A stretch of 30,123 nt of DNA from Didymodactylos carnosus (taxonomy: Eukaryota; Rotifera; Eurotatoria; Philodinida; Philodinidae): positions 1 to 30,123 of the forward strand of contig CAJNOQ010001587.1 of NCBI GenBank assembly GCA_905250885.1, given 5' to 3'. This document shows positions 1-10,183 of this stretch, one piece after another. The translations under genes were made by a program, and so were the position numbers. Position 1 is the first letter of the stretch, and each line of letters starts with the position of its first letter. The notes below the pieces were generated by a model that worked only from the letters and a program-made list of their open reading frames with translations, had not been told where the DNA came from and ran no database searches.

Positions 1-1290
1 GTTCTGGCTTTTGACAAGCAACATCGGCTCCTTCAAAATGATACCAGCTCATTTTAAAAATATATATAGTTTTTCAGTTAATAGTTCTGGCCAAAATTGT
101 TATCTCATCTTATTCGCTAGACAACAAGCTACAAAAGTATATATCGTTTTTTAAAATTTTGTTTCTAATAAAATTTCGCCATTTCTGCTCAAAATGGGAC
201 TCGTATTTTTCCATTTTTCCATTATCAAGACTTGACTTTTCGACAAAAATAAAGTCGTATTGAGAATCAGCATCAAACACTGAGTCGAATGACGTGGCTT
301 TTGGAATTTTCGCAGAACTTAGTACTTTTTTGAGTTTTTTCAAAAGAAATCAAGCGCCAGGATTTTGGGTCATAAATTACAGTTTCTAAAATTTTTCGAC
401 TTGAAAAACATGTTTTGAAAAGCTAAAACCACCTTTTCTTACTCAGTTCGATGCGCTCTTTCAAATGATGTATGATTTAACTGGAAAAAAGTAGTGCTCA
501 ACTTTAAATTTCCGGCACCCTAAAAATGGATATTTCACCCAGTATACGCCTCTACTAGGTTCTTGAATTTTCTTCTGGAAACAAACATTATCATGAAATT
601 AAGAAAGGGTCGAAAACCTATATTTTCATGCATTGCTGAGACTCCTGGGCTCAAAAAACTGCGAGTTCTGGAGCTTTCAGGAAAATCTCCGCCCCGACCG
701 AACCAGGAAAAACCGAGATTTTGCTTAGATCTCATTTTGTAGAGGACATTTTGGACTATCTGGACATGAAATCAAATCAATCTATTTTTTCTATTTTAAT
801 TTTTGGATTTATAAAATAGTCTTCCAACGACCTTCTCGAAAACCGGTTTCTGAAATTTTTAAAAAAACGTTTCTGCCTATGGAAAGATACTCCCAGGTGG
901 GGGCTTCGCATGTTGAAAACCGCATGACTTTATCTCATTTCATTTTTGAGTTATTCGAAATAGCCCACCGGTCGTTCAATTTGAAATGGATAGTAGTTCA
1001 TAGAACGATAACGACATTGGACATAATTCTATGCATTTCCGACCTATTTTCTGCTAGGATACTCCTATGAGATCTCATAATTTAGGATCGTGTCATGATC
1101 CGTTTGTATCTATTATCAGCACATTTTCTTGTTCGGATTCGAACAAAACCTATGACTTTTTACCTAATTCCATTAGGACTCTAAGCGAAATCGCAGTAGT
1201 GTTCTGGCGGGATATGCCTAGGAAGCTGGAGATTCAGAGGACTATTACTCGAGGAGTATAGTAGTTGTTATTTTGCTTGTGCTTCTTATA
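1..1290. other. No recognisable gene
   Basis: Both strands hold only short open frames without recognisable domains. Those at 110-343, 535-735, 879-1070 and 1067-1261 look like chance frames. The frame used by the downstream gene is open from 1200, but nothing in 1200-1290 resembles a signal peptide or start, so this part is read as intron or 5' flank. A first exon for the downstream gene may lie here and was not found. Confidence 0.6.
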
Positions 1291-2033
1291 GGATTTGGTT
1301 GTTTCCTTTGTGTTTATGGATGGCTGGTGTTTATGCAAACAATGTTTGTAATTATTTACATAATTATCAATGGTTAGTCTGGCAGTGTTGTGGTTCCGTG
1401 GATCCTGATGTATGTGTCATGTTACAAAATTGTGATGTCATGTTACAAAATTGTGAACCCGTGACCCAGTTCATCAGAACGTCCACAAATAACATCACAT
1501 TGGAAGAAAAAAATTCAATACGTTCTCAACTAAGAATTAAGGACGTGTTTAAAAATTCATTATCAGCATCAAACAAACACTTATTGGTATCAACAACTAC
1601 CAGATATTGTTCAAACGCATTCTATTCGTTAATGTACAACGTTGATGCAATGAATTCATGCTTAACACAAATTCAAGAGGCAACGAAAAACAATCATTTT
1701 CTTCAATCTGTTATCGAAGTATATGGATTATATGATAAAGTATTCGAACAGAATTCGAATAATGAAGTCGTTAAATGTGTGTTTAAGCCAATTTATAATT
1801 TTCATTATAATTTAGTTTTAAATACAACCTCATTCGCCATCACCAGTCATAAAACGTCATTACCGGGTTGGTTCACATCAATAATAGTTATCTCTTCTAT
1901 TATTTCTTTATTATCGTTGTTCGTTTTTATTAATTGTATGTATAAAATAATTCAATCTTGTCGTCGTCAGAAGAGAAGAAATTATGCTTGTCATTTACGA
2001 TCATTCTCTTTAGAAGATAATAATGATATTTAA
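1291..2033 (+). CDS. Putative type I single-pass membrane protein, unknown function (first exon not located)
   Basis: An open frame runs to a TAA at 2031-2033. A 3' splice site (TTCTTATAG, ending 1290) precedes a hydrophobic stretch, IWLFPLCLWMAGVYA, that looks like a signal peptide, so the initiating Met is probably in an upstream exon; the first in-frame ATG at 1320 would remove most of that stretch. The mature part begins with a Cys-rich segment (NNVCNYLHNYQWLVWQCCGS), contains a 7-residue tandem duplication (VMLQNCD, VMLQNCE), and has several N-glycosylation sequons. Near the C-terminus a transmembrane helix (about 20 residues around IIVISSIISLLSLFVFI) is followed by basic residues (RRQKRR) and a short tail ending EDNNDI. 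This order suggests an extracellular domain, one membrane pass and a short cytosolic tail. I do not recognise the family. A second, broken copy lies at 6236-8545, so the family is locally duplicated. Function is unknown; a surface receptor or adhesion role is only a guess. Confidence 0.6.
1415..1456 (+). repeat. Perfect 21-bp tandem duplication inside the coding region
   Basis: Two identical 21-bp units abut at 1415-1435 and 1436-1456 (each starting TGTCATGTTACAAAATTG). They add seven residues in frame, including one extra Cys. Perfect identity suggests a recent replication slip. Confidence 0.9.
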
Positions 2034-2275
2034 AGTTTCGAATAAATACGTTAGTTGCTTTTCTTCCTCGTTCTCGTTTTTTTCAAGTATTAATCATAAG
2101 AATTTGTAATATTCTTTATTTTGTATTCTTTTTGTATATATTTGTATTCTTTATTTTGTATGTAAAAAACAAGATTTTATTTTAAAATACAGGGATTTCT
2201 ACATTACCAGCCTTTACTACTAAAAGCACAAACACTTGGAAAATGTAGAGTACAATGCACCGTTTAGGTTTCATT
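2034..2275 (+). repeat. 3' flank shared with the second gene copy
   Basis: The region just after the stop codon matches 8340-8545 with many substitutions and indels, for example the shared run ACATTAC(C/T)AGCCTTTACTACT. The duplication therefore included the 3' flank. Within 2107-2170 there are also short internal reiterations of ATTCTTTATTTTGTAT. Confidence 0.7.
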
Positions 2276-2953
2276 TTTGATTTTAAAAGAGTTCATATAC
2301 CTCACAGTTGAGGATTCTATATGTATGAAATCGTTAATGCTAATATGACTTCTGTAAACGTCTCACAGTTTACAGAGTAATGAAAGTTGTCTTTGACATT
2401 CTTATGAAGATTTTGACCTGAAGAAAGAGAAGAAAGTTTATTTCCTGCTCGAAAAATCTTGTTTCTCGTGCATAATCCAGCTTGAAGAACAAGAAAAAAG
2501 GCAAATATCTGGGTCAAGAAAGCTCTCTCTCCAGAGAACTTTTCTTTACGCAATGGACCACCATGTTTTACCAGGTTTACTCTTCGAGAACACGATGTAA
2601 TTTCACTTCAGGCTCAGTTAGAGTTTGAACCCAGAATTTTGTTTGAACTCAGCAATTTCAGGCACATGTTTTAATTTTCTCTTTCAATTTTTTGTGTACT
2701 TACTTTGAATATCACCCAACTTATTCAAATTGTCGTATTACTTACATATATAGATATATATGCGGCTGTAGTTTTTCTTCTTTTTTTTTTCACAGATCTA
2801 TCTTCTTCAACTATTCTATACTGAAAAAATGAATAAGAATAGAAAGAGATGCACATGTGCAAGGTACAGGACTGTTTTTTAAATATCGCTACTATTTTGG
2901 TTCACCTTTAAATATAAAAGTATCGACTATTAGTCACTTTAAATAGGCCCCTA
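2276..2953. other. No recognisable gene
   Basis: AT-rich sequence with no frame that resembles a protein family. The minus-strand open frame at 2317-2553 has no supporting features. Confidence 0.6.
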
Positions 2954-3443
2954 CACAAGTCGACAATCTTGAGATCATTTCTGACAGAATCTTGATTTTA
3001 GGACTTTCTTCCTGAGAAAGTCATTTTTTCAGATTTCCAGTCAGAACCTAAGAAAAAAAGAATTGCTTTCTCTTTCTTTACGTTCCCTCACTGTATCGAG
3101 CTTATTTTTTTGCGTAGTCATTTTAGAATTTTTAAAGTGCTGAAGTAAATAAAAAGCAGAAACTTCGATAGATAGAGGATTAGAGCTTTTATGTGTTTTC
3201 TTAACTACATTTGTGTTACTTATTCTTCGTAATTTGATTGATGATTTTCCAACAATCTCCTGATTTGGGCTAGAATGAACTGATCTTGATTTCATACCAA
3301 GAATCAGTGACCATGAACCTTGAAGAATTTTCAAGATCAGATCATTCTAATCTGATTCTCATTGACTGAATAGATCAGAATCTGATAAGATTGACCTGAA
3401 AATCAGAATCTGACAGAAATGATCACAACATCGTCGACTTTTG
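2954..3443. mobile_element. MITE-like element with about 50-bp terminal inverted repeats and TA flanks
   Basis: The left end CACAAGTCGACAATC matches the inverted right end CAAAAGTCGACGATG, and the match continues for about 50 bp through ATCATTTCTG(A/T)CAGA. Both outer edges are flanked by TA (2952-2953 and 3444-3445), as expected for Tc1/mariner-type TA target duplication. The 490-bp body carries no transposase; the minus-strand open frame at 3041-3334 has no recognisable domain. It is most simply a non-autonomous element mobilised in trans. Confidence 0.75.
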
Positions 3444-3445
3444 TA

Positions 3446-3814
3446 AGATTGGAATGGAGATATACATATATCTGAGATATATCTCTATTGGCATTTGCTT
3501 CACATTCGTCGCATTTTTCGTCACAGAAAAGAGAAAAGATAACAGTTATATTCTCGCATTTTTTTTTCAACTCAGAAAATGGCGAAACCCAATGAAGAAG
3601 AAATAGTCAGGTATATTATTTAAAATGAGTGGCAGAGCCTGAAACAGTAAACATATCATGTTGAATAACTGGTTGTTGTATACTGTTGTATATCACATAT
3701 ATATTAAGACTGTTATTTGTGTATAGTGACGTTACGCTTTCTTCGTTCTTTTACCTTCATGTTAGTCGAAGAGTAAACGTGACAGCATAGATATGGAAAA
3801 GATATGTGTATATA
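3446..3814. other. No recognisable gene
   Basis: AT-rich spacer between two inverted-repeat elements. I see no coding signal or clear repeat. Confidence 0.5.
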
Positions 3815-3863
3815 ATGTTCAAGTTGATATTAAAATCCAGTTCATTTCAAACTGAACTAGCAC

Positions 3864-4283
3864 AAATTGAAATTTTAATTTGTGCTAGGAGAAATTAAAA
3901 CTGAATATCTAAATAATATCTAAAAAGATAAAAACTGCAAAATTGTTTCTAAGTAGTAATTAGGATTATTAAATCATCTGATGAGATTCAGGAACATCCA
4001 CGGAACAAACAAAACAGTGAGTGTGAGTCAGAAAACAACATTCTAAGCTGCTCAAAAATCTTAAACATTTTGTGATTCTGTAAATAATTACTATGGGCCC
4101 AGAATGCTGTTTTCTAGTTTACAATCATTATTCTGTTTACTCCCTGGATGTTGCTGAATCTCATAAGATGATTTAAAAATCCTGATTACCACTTTAAAGT
4201 CAAAATTTTCTTTTTTTAATCTTTTAAATATTCAGTTTTAATTAATCTTAGGACAAATCAAAATTTCAATTTGAACTACTGTG
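3864..4283. repeat. Inverted repeat, about 185-bp arms with about 50-bp loop
   Basis: The left arm (3864-4047) and right arm (4099-4283) are imperfect reverse complements. Landmarks are TCTGATGAGATTCAGGAACA on the left and TGTTGCTGAATCTCATAAGA on the right. The outermost pairs are near ATTGAAATTTTAATTTG and CAAATCAAAATTTCAAT. Confidence 0.8.
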
Positions 4284-5175
4284 CATGTCCAATTTTGGAA
4301 TAGCTAAAAGAGATAGAAACTTTCAGTTTTCAGTCATCGATAGACGACATCGGAGCACATGATTCTGTGGGAAAATGCGGTTCAGTCAAAAGGTCTACCC
4401 AGGTGTGCCGTTTTCTTCGAGAAAAACAGGCGAATAAGTGCTTTGTTTTCTTCGTTTTCGATAGAGGGAATACAATTCTTATTCATAGTGATAATATCAC
4501 TATGAAAATAATGCGAAAATAAAGCACATGTCTGTGTGTAATACACACAGACGTGTGCTTTATTTTCGGCGAGAAGAACACTAGTTCTTTTTATTGATAG
4601 AGAAATGTGCTTTATTTTCTTTTTCTTCAATAAGGACATAACTTCTTATTTAAAACAAGATAAGTCGTTATTATTCGACTAACACTGACACGTAAGTACG
4701 CGCATTCATTTTTTGCAACCATGTTTCACACCATAACCCAGCTGAAGAGACACAGCTTAAACTGACATTATATTAAAACCGAATACCTAAAAAGATAAAA
4801 ACTACAAAATTCCTTCTAAGTGGTAATTAGGAATTTGTGTCACACATTTTGTGATTTTGTAAATAATTACTATGGCTCCAGAATGCTGTTTTCTAGCTTA
4901 CAATCACTGTTTTGTTTACTCCCTGGATGTTGCTGAATCTCATTCACCATTTTGAAGTCGAAATTTTCTTTTTTAATCTTTTTAAATATCAGTTTTAATT
5001 AATCTTAGGACAAATCAAAATTTCAATTTGAACTACTGTCCTTGTCAAATTACGGTGCCGATGTCCATTTTTCAAATAGCTGAAAGAGATAGAAACGTTC
5101 GGTTTTCAGTCATCGATAGACGACATCGGAGCACATGATTCTGTGGGAGAATGCGGTTCAGAGAGAAGGTCTACT
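3897..5175 (+). repeat. Direct repeat pair (3897-4402 and 4770-5175)
   Basis: Both copies share GTAAATAATTACTATGG, CTCCCTGGATGTTGCTGAAT and GATAGACGACATCGGAGCAC in the same order. The second copy lacks much of the left inverted-repeat arm and differs by indels. Unequal exchange or two insertions of one element family would explain it. Confidence 0.8.
4514..4568. repeat. 55-bp near-perfect palindrome
   Basis: Arms of 26 bp (4514-4539 and 4543-4568) are separated by AAT. All positions pair, with one T/G wobble. The arms run from CGAAAATAAAGCACA to GTCTGTGTGT. A second small palindrome, CATAGTGATAATATCACTATG, lies just upstream at 4483-4503. Transcribed from either strand this would form a long hairpin. 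Confidence 0.9.
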
Positions 5176-6056
5176 CGGGTGTGCCTTTCGATCGATAATC
5201 TAAGACATCCGACCGCCACGAAAATGTTTTCGATTTTTAATTCCGACATGTGAAGTCGATCCAAGGAACTGTCATCTGTAAATCTTTTTGCCTGTTTTAG
5301 CGTAAAATTAGAAAATTTATAACTCACTCAAAATCGCCCCAAACTATGTCAGAGTGCTATGGTATACACTATTATATCTACACTATACCATGCAATTCAG
5401 CGCAGATGTTGGATCAATAAAAACTTCTTGGTTCTTGAGAAGGTTTTCTGGAACTCATTCATCACTTTCATTGGCCAGAGAATATTTTTCACTAATCTTA
5501 ACCACAGAATCATATTGAGCAGATAAAACAGTATATCCTCGCATTCTGACATAGTTTCGATCGACTTTGAGTGAGGTATGCATTTTCTAATTTTACGTAA
5601 AAACAAGCAAAAATGGCTATTTTACCTAATATAGATTCTCACGAGGTTCTAGAATTTTTTCCGACAAACCAACATTGCCAGGAGATAACCTTTATTACAT
5701 GTGTTTTGGGACCTCCAAAACATGAAGTTTAGCCGATAGGTAGGTCTTCGGAAGAACCTTATAGCGCCCGTATCTTGGTAGATGGAGGCTTGTAAGCTGC
5801 GTTTAATTAAAGAGGGCAGTTCCTTGGATCGATTCCCCATTTCGGAATTAAAATCTAAAAGTTTTTCGTAGCGGTCGGATGTCCTAGATTATCGATCGAA
5901 AGGCACAGTTGGGTAGACCTTTTGACTGAACCGCATTTTCCCACAGAATCATGTGCTCCGATGTCGTCTATCGGTGACTGAAAACTGACAGTTTCTATCT
6001 CTTTTCCTTCTCGAGCTATTCGAAAAATGGACATCGGCACTGTAGTTTGAAAAGGA
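5040..6056. repeat. Long inverted repeat arms (5040-5277 and 5808-6056)
   Basis: The right arm is the reverse complement of the left. Both carry TTTCGATCGATAATCTA, ACATCCGACCGC and GATCCAAGGAACTG in inverted orientation. The spacer 5278-5807 has no recognised gene. The 4310-4400 segment is a third partial copy. Confidence 0.8.
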
Positions 6057-6585
6057 CAGTAGTTCAGTTGGAAACTGAATTGGATTTTAAACTGAACTGT
6101 AACATATGATTGTATGATATATATCTTTTTTTATATACCAAGCGTATATTAGTAATATAGACTTTTAATAAGACAAGAAAAAATCAACTAGTGTAGTCCT
6201 TTCGTTCTCCTAACCTTCTTTACTAAGTTTTGCTCAAATGGATTCTATTCGTTAATGTACAACTGTACAACGTCTATGCTATGTATTCATGATTAACGCA
6301 AATTCAAGGGGTGACGAAAAACAATCATTCTTCAATCTGTTATCGAAGCATATGGATTATATGATAAAGTATTCGAACAGAATTCGAATAATGAAGTCGT
6401 TAAATGTGTGTTTAAGCCAATTTATAATTTTCATTATAATTTAGTTTTAAATACAACCTCATTCGCCATCACCAGTCATAAAACGTCATTACCGGGTTGG
6501 TTCACATCAATAATAGTTATCTCTTCTATTATTTCTTTGCTATCATTTATATAATGCTAATTTATTCATATTTTTCATTTTCTAG

Positions 6586-7151
6586 CTAATGGCATTATTT
6601 GTAAATATTGTATTGCATTAACAATTATGCCTGTTTATGTATGGAGTAGAAGGAATCCATTTGTTAGGTAAAGCATTGACTCAGTTATTTATTAGCTACA
6701 ATTATTTATTGATTTCAATTTTTAGAATGAATTTTTTTACTTCTAAATTTTAATGCTCCTTATCTTTATCGTGCTATTTGCTTTCTCATTATTATTGGGC
6801 AATTCAGTGGTTGTTGATCTCATGGATAATACTGTGGAATTATTACTGGTTGCGTTTTTAATTTGTTCAACAATGTATCTATGTTTAGGTATTGTTGTTG
6901 GTCATGTATACTATTTTCTTGAGGACATATTTCCCTGAGAACAAAGTGGATTTAAATTACTCAAAACACCAAGATTTTGTAAGTTCTTAGAAAAACTATT
7001 GTAACATATAGAATAAAGTGTGGTTAATGTTTTCTATAATTGTAGACACTGGTTATTGGATGATATCTCAAATCATGATGAACCTAATGTAAGACCAAAT
7101 GTAAGCAATGCAGAAGTTCCATTTGGCGCCGGTGGTTTTGTTTGGCAATGA
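6586..7151 (+). pseudogene. Derlin-2-like pseudogene, C-terminal half with introns kept
   Basis: Derlins are multi-pass ER membrane proteins that act in retrotranslocation of misfolded proteins (ERAD). The readable pieces match the animal derlin-2/3 C-terminal half: TIMPVYVWSRRNPFVR, then MNFF, NAPYLYRA, FSLLLGNSVVVDLM, GIVVGHVYYFLEDIFP, SGFKLLKTPRF and a tail ending PFGAGGFVWQ-stop. Introns at 6668-6725 (58 nt, joins VR to MNFF in phase 2) and 6979-7045 (67 nt) have GT-AG ends. A third interval, 6826-6888, interrupts DLM-GIVVGH; it ends TTTAG but starts with AT, so it looks like an intron with a lost donor. Frame changes occur around 6745-6775 and a stop follows IFP near 6935. The N-terminal half is absent. 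Because introns are kept, this came from DNA-level duplication, not from a retrocopy. Confidence 0.88.
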
Positions 7152-8224
7152 TAAAAATATAAGCAATAAGTCATATGTAGTCATATTTATTTAAATATTA
7201 ATGAATAATGCCACATATTATGTCAGGGAATTCTAAATGTTTATACACATCTTGGTATACTAGCTGGACCGTTGACAAACTGCAATATGTGCTTGTTAGA
7301 TACATTTGTTATGAAAGATGATATTTTTTGAACTATCACCTTTTATAATTGATATTTGTTATATATTTTTTGTTTTTTGGTTGGACTTTTATAAAAAAAA
7401 CAATAAAATTATACCGGATTTCTACCAAATTTTTAAAATTGAAAACGACATTGTCAACACATTATCACAGTAAAATATGGATGACCCTTTATTACGAATC
7501 TATATTAGAGTTTTTTTGCTAACGGTATAGGCGAAGAAGGCAATGAAAAATAACTTTAATGCAGTCAAAACCTTCGTGAATGATTGGTGTAATTAATTAT
7601 TAAATATAAAAGGTGACTTTAGTTCATAGTATATGTGAACATGTTAACGACATGAACAACTGAACGATTAATATTAGTTCATCATGGATAGATCGCATGT
7701 TTACCTTGTGAAAATTTCAACACAATTTGTTTCTCAATGCCAATCTGATAACATGAAGGACATGAGAGGACATCATTCTTTTAATATTTAACCGGATAAT
7801 ACAACAAAATTAACTTTTCAAATTTAGCCTGCTCATAAATGATAATGACCTATAATCAATTAGGTTATTAATCACTTATTGTCATCTGTCCGTGTTTGTA
7901 TTATATTACATCAACACACATAATAAACTATTGGAATTAATCCTACATATATGTATGGTTTACTCTTCTAATATGATATTTTCGTTCTCTACTTCTGTTG
8001 CTTCTCTACAGCATAACTGTCGGATAAATCGCCTATGTTTTTTTTTTAGTTCTTGTATACATATAAATATGGAGAGGCGCAAAGATCAACAAACCACCCT
8101 CACCCTCAAACCACAAAACTTGATGGAGAATAACACTTTATTCAAAAATTCAATATGATTATCCTGCATTCCTTACCCTCTCATCATCGTATATATCCCT
8201 TCATCTCATTTTACAAGACTTTAA
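7152..8224. other. Rest of the insertion; no gene recognised
   Basis: AT-rich sequence following the derlin stop up to the right junction with the broken membrane-protein copy. The open frame 7892-8158 has no recognisable domain. A CACCCTCACCCTCA tract occurs at about 8094-8107 and recurs in the repeat array near 27-29 kb. Confidence 0.5.
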
Positions 8225-8545
8225 TGTTCGTTTTTATTTATTGTATGTATAAAATAATTCAATCTTGCCGTTATCAAAAGAGAAATTAAAGGCATGTCGT
8301 TTACGATCGTTTTCTTCATACGATAATAATGAGTTTGAGGTTTTGAATACAAAATATGTTACTTGCTTTTTTTCCGGTTAAGTGTTAGTCATCAGGATTT
8401 GTATCATTCTATATTTTGTATATAACTTATCAGAAACAAAATTTTATTTTCGAATACAGGAATTTCCACATTACTAGCCTTTACTACTTTAGAAGCGCAA
8501 ACACTTAGAAGATGCAGAGTAAAAGCGCTGTTTAGGTTTAACACT

Positions 8546-10183
8546 AAATCGAACATTTCATGTTTTGATCACCGCTCAAGGATATTAGTATGTAGCTGCA
8601 CTTAAAATGTATGAAATATGCGAAAGAAATACTATGCTATCTTTATGTAGTCACAGTAGATGGAAGTTTGCTACACTTAACTACATGTTTTTTTTCTGTA
8701 AACATCAAGGTCGTCTATTAAAATGTCTTTATAATCATTTCTGAGTGCAGACAAGATCTGGTCACAAAACGTAAAACAACTGAACACAAAATTTTTTTCC
8801 ATGTATTTTGCCGGGAAATAAAGAAGTATTTCGAAAAGAACCTAAACGGTGCATAGTGGAAAAACACTTTTCGTGCAAAAATTGTGAGTAATGGCTGGCT
8901 GAGGGGGACGGGTAACATGATCTGATTTTCAAAATTTTCTTCTATCTGTTTTAAATTTAAATTTTAGCAACACACATGAGCTCACAGAAAGTATGAAAGC
9001 TGCAATAATAAAACTGATAAGCATTCATTTTAATCTGTCTTTAAGTAAACCTGATATCATAAGTGCATCATGTTCTTGGAAAAATAACCGAGTAAAACAT
9101 GATGCAGCCACGCTGAACAACTACTAAAAGATGTCGAGAAAATTATGCATGACTTTCTTATAGCGAGCACTTGAATTCTCCAGGATATCCACATGACATG
9201 CTTAGCGTACGCGCATATTTATAATTAGCTAGAGAGCAAAATGAGGCATTATTTTTCATGTCTGGCGCCGATTCTGTGGTCTACGCGCACTTATTTCTAA
9301 TTAGTGCAGAAAGCGCTTTCTCTGACCGTTTCGCGCTTATTCTGTGCGCTAGAGTATGCTGAATTTAATTTTAATATATAAAGCACAAGAAATAGCCTAA
9401 TTCCTTTAATTTTGTTCTATAAGAGACGCTAGCTTTAATATGATATAACCATTGGTGTTCACTGGTACCAATAGGAACATTGATATAAGACATTAGACTC
9501 TAAACTGCATGGACTGTGTCGGCATCAGAAAAAAGTTAAAATCAAATTATAAAATTTATGCTGTCGGCATATTGACTCAATTTTATGCATAAAGCTAAAT
9601 TTTCGCAGCGTTCTGTTCACCGCGGCAAAAGTGACCAGTTTTCTAATGTTGCGAAACAGTTATATTACGGCTTCTTTTCAATAATTATGCAAGAAACTTC
9701 ACTTTTTTTCATTATTTTGAGTGAAGCAAGCGCTCTACGTAGAATTTTAGACATGGCAGCCATCTTGGATTTCTATTGGTTAGCGTACGAAACGAATAAA
9801 ATAAATGTACGTAGACACGAGCGCTCTATAGACATCTCAAAAAGAGGTTTTACCGTATCCGTTTCTGCGAAAGAATAAAGATAACGTTAGATGTCCATGA
9901 CGTCAATATCTCAAGGTGGAAAGTAACAAATTTTAATGACAAAAGCTATTTTCCCTGTAAAGACAGGGACAAAATACGTCATCATAGACACTTCTCGTTA
10001 ATGACAGAATACATACGTCACCTCTAACCATGTAAAGGCTTTTGTCACATCCTCTTCTGCTAAAAGTAACTTAAAATGTCAGATATTCATAACATCAATT
10101 TCTTAAGGTAAAAGTCATCAAATACATCTGAATGACATATATTAACATATACATTAATTTCTTCCGTCTTTGATTTATTACGT
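8546..10183. other. No recognisable gene
   Basis: Open frames at 8718-8918 (minus) and 9585-9878 (plus, 97 codons with an ATG) lack recognisable motifs. Two related segments with TACGCGCA...TAATTAG occur about 75 bp apart (9207 and 9282). The palindrome TGACGTCA, identical to the consensus CRE, lies at 9898-9905, about 290 bp upstream of the cupin frame. Its use as a promoter element is unproven. Confidence 0.45.

Larger units (their letters stand above)
3815..6105. mobile_element. Composite foldback element with nested inverted repeats
   Basis: The outer ends are inverted with respect to each other: left ATGTTCAAGTTGATATTAAA against inverted right ATGTTACAGTTCAGTTTAAA, about 19 of 24 positions equal, followed on both sides by a second block (left TTTCAAACTGAACTA, inverted right TTTCCAACTGAACTA). 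Inside are a large inverted repeat (3864-4283), a partial direct copy of it (4770-5175), and long inverted arms (5040-5277 and 5808-6056). No transposase or reverse transcriptase was found; the short minus-strand open frames at 4382, 5106, 5397, 5649 and 5855 lie partly inside the repeat arms and lack domains. The exact edges and target duplication are uncertain. It could instead be several overlapping MITEs of one family. Confidence 0.6.
6236..8545 (+). pseudogene. Broken second copy of the membrane-protein gene, split by a 1.7-kb insertion
   Basis: The 5' piece 6236-6547 matches 1615-1917, and the 3' piece 8225-8545 matches 1918-2275. The 5' part of the gene (signal peptide and Cys-rich segment) is missing. 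The copy has an insertion of about 10 bp near 6260, a 2-bp deletion near 6329, an early stop, and a rewritten tail (GAAATTAAAGGCATG). Between the two pieces sits 6548-8224, foreign to the gene. From 6350 to 6538 the copy is identical to 1721-1909, although both flanks are diverged. Confidence 0.85.

Noticed and set aside
3976..4020. CTGATGA at 3979 as a second hammerhead
   Set aside because: No stem II plus GAAA follows; the word is part of the foldback inverted repeat.
6753..6938. A separate 61-residue membrane protein
   Set aside because: It is the derlin exon pair plus a retained intron with a lost donor, not an independent gene.
9585..9878. 97-codon ATG open frame upstream of the cupin gene
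   Set aside because: No domain, no convincing signal or membrane segment, and the composition looks non-coding; kept as a chance frame.
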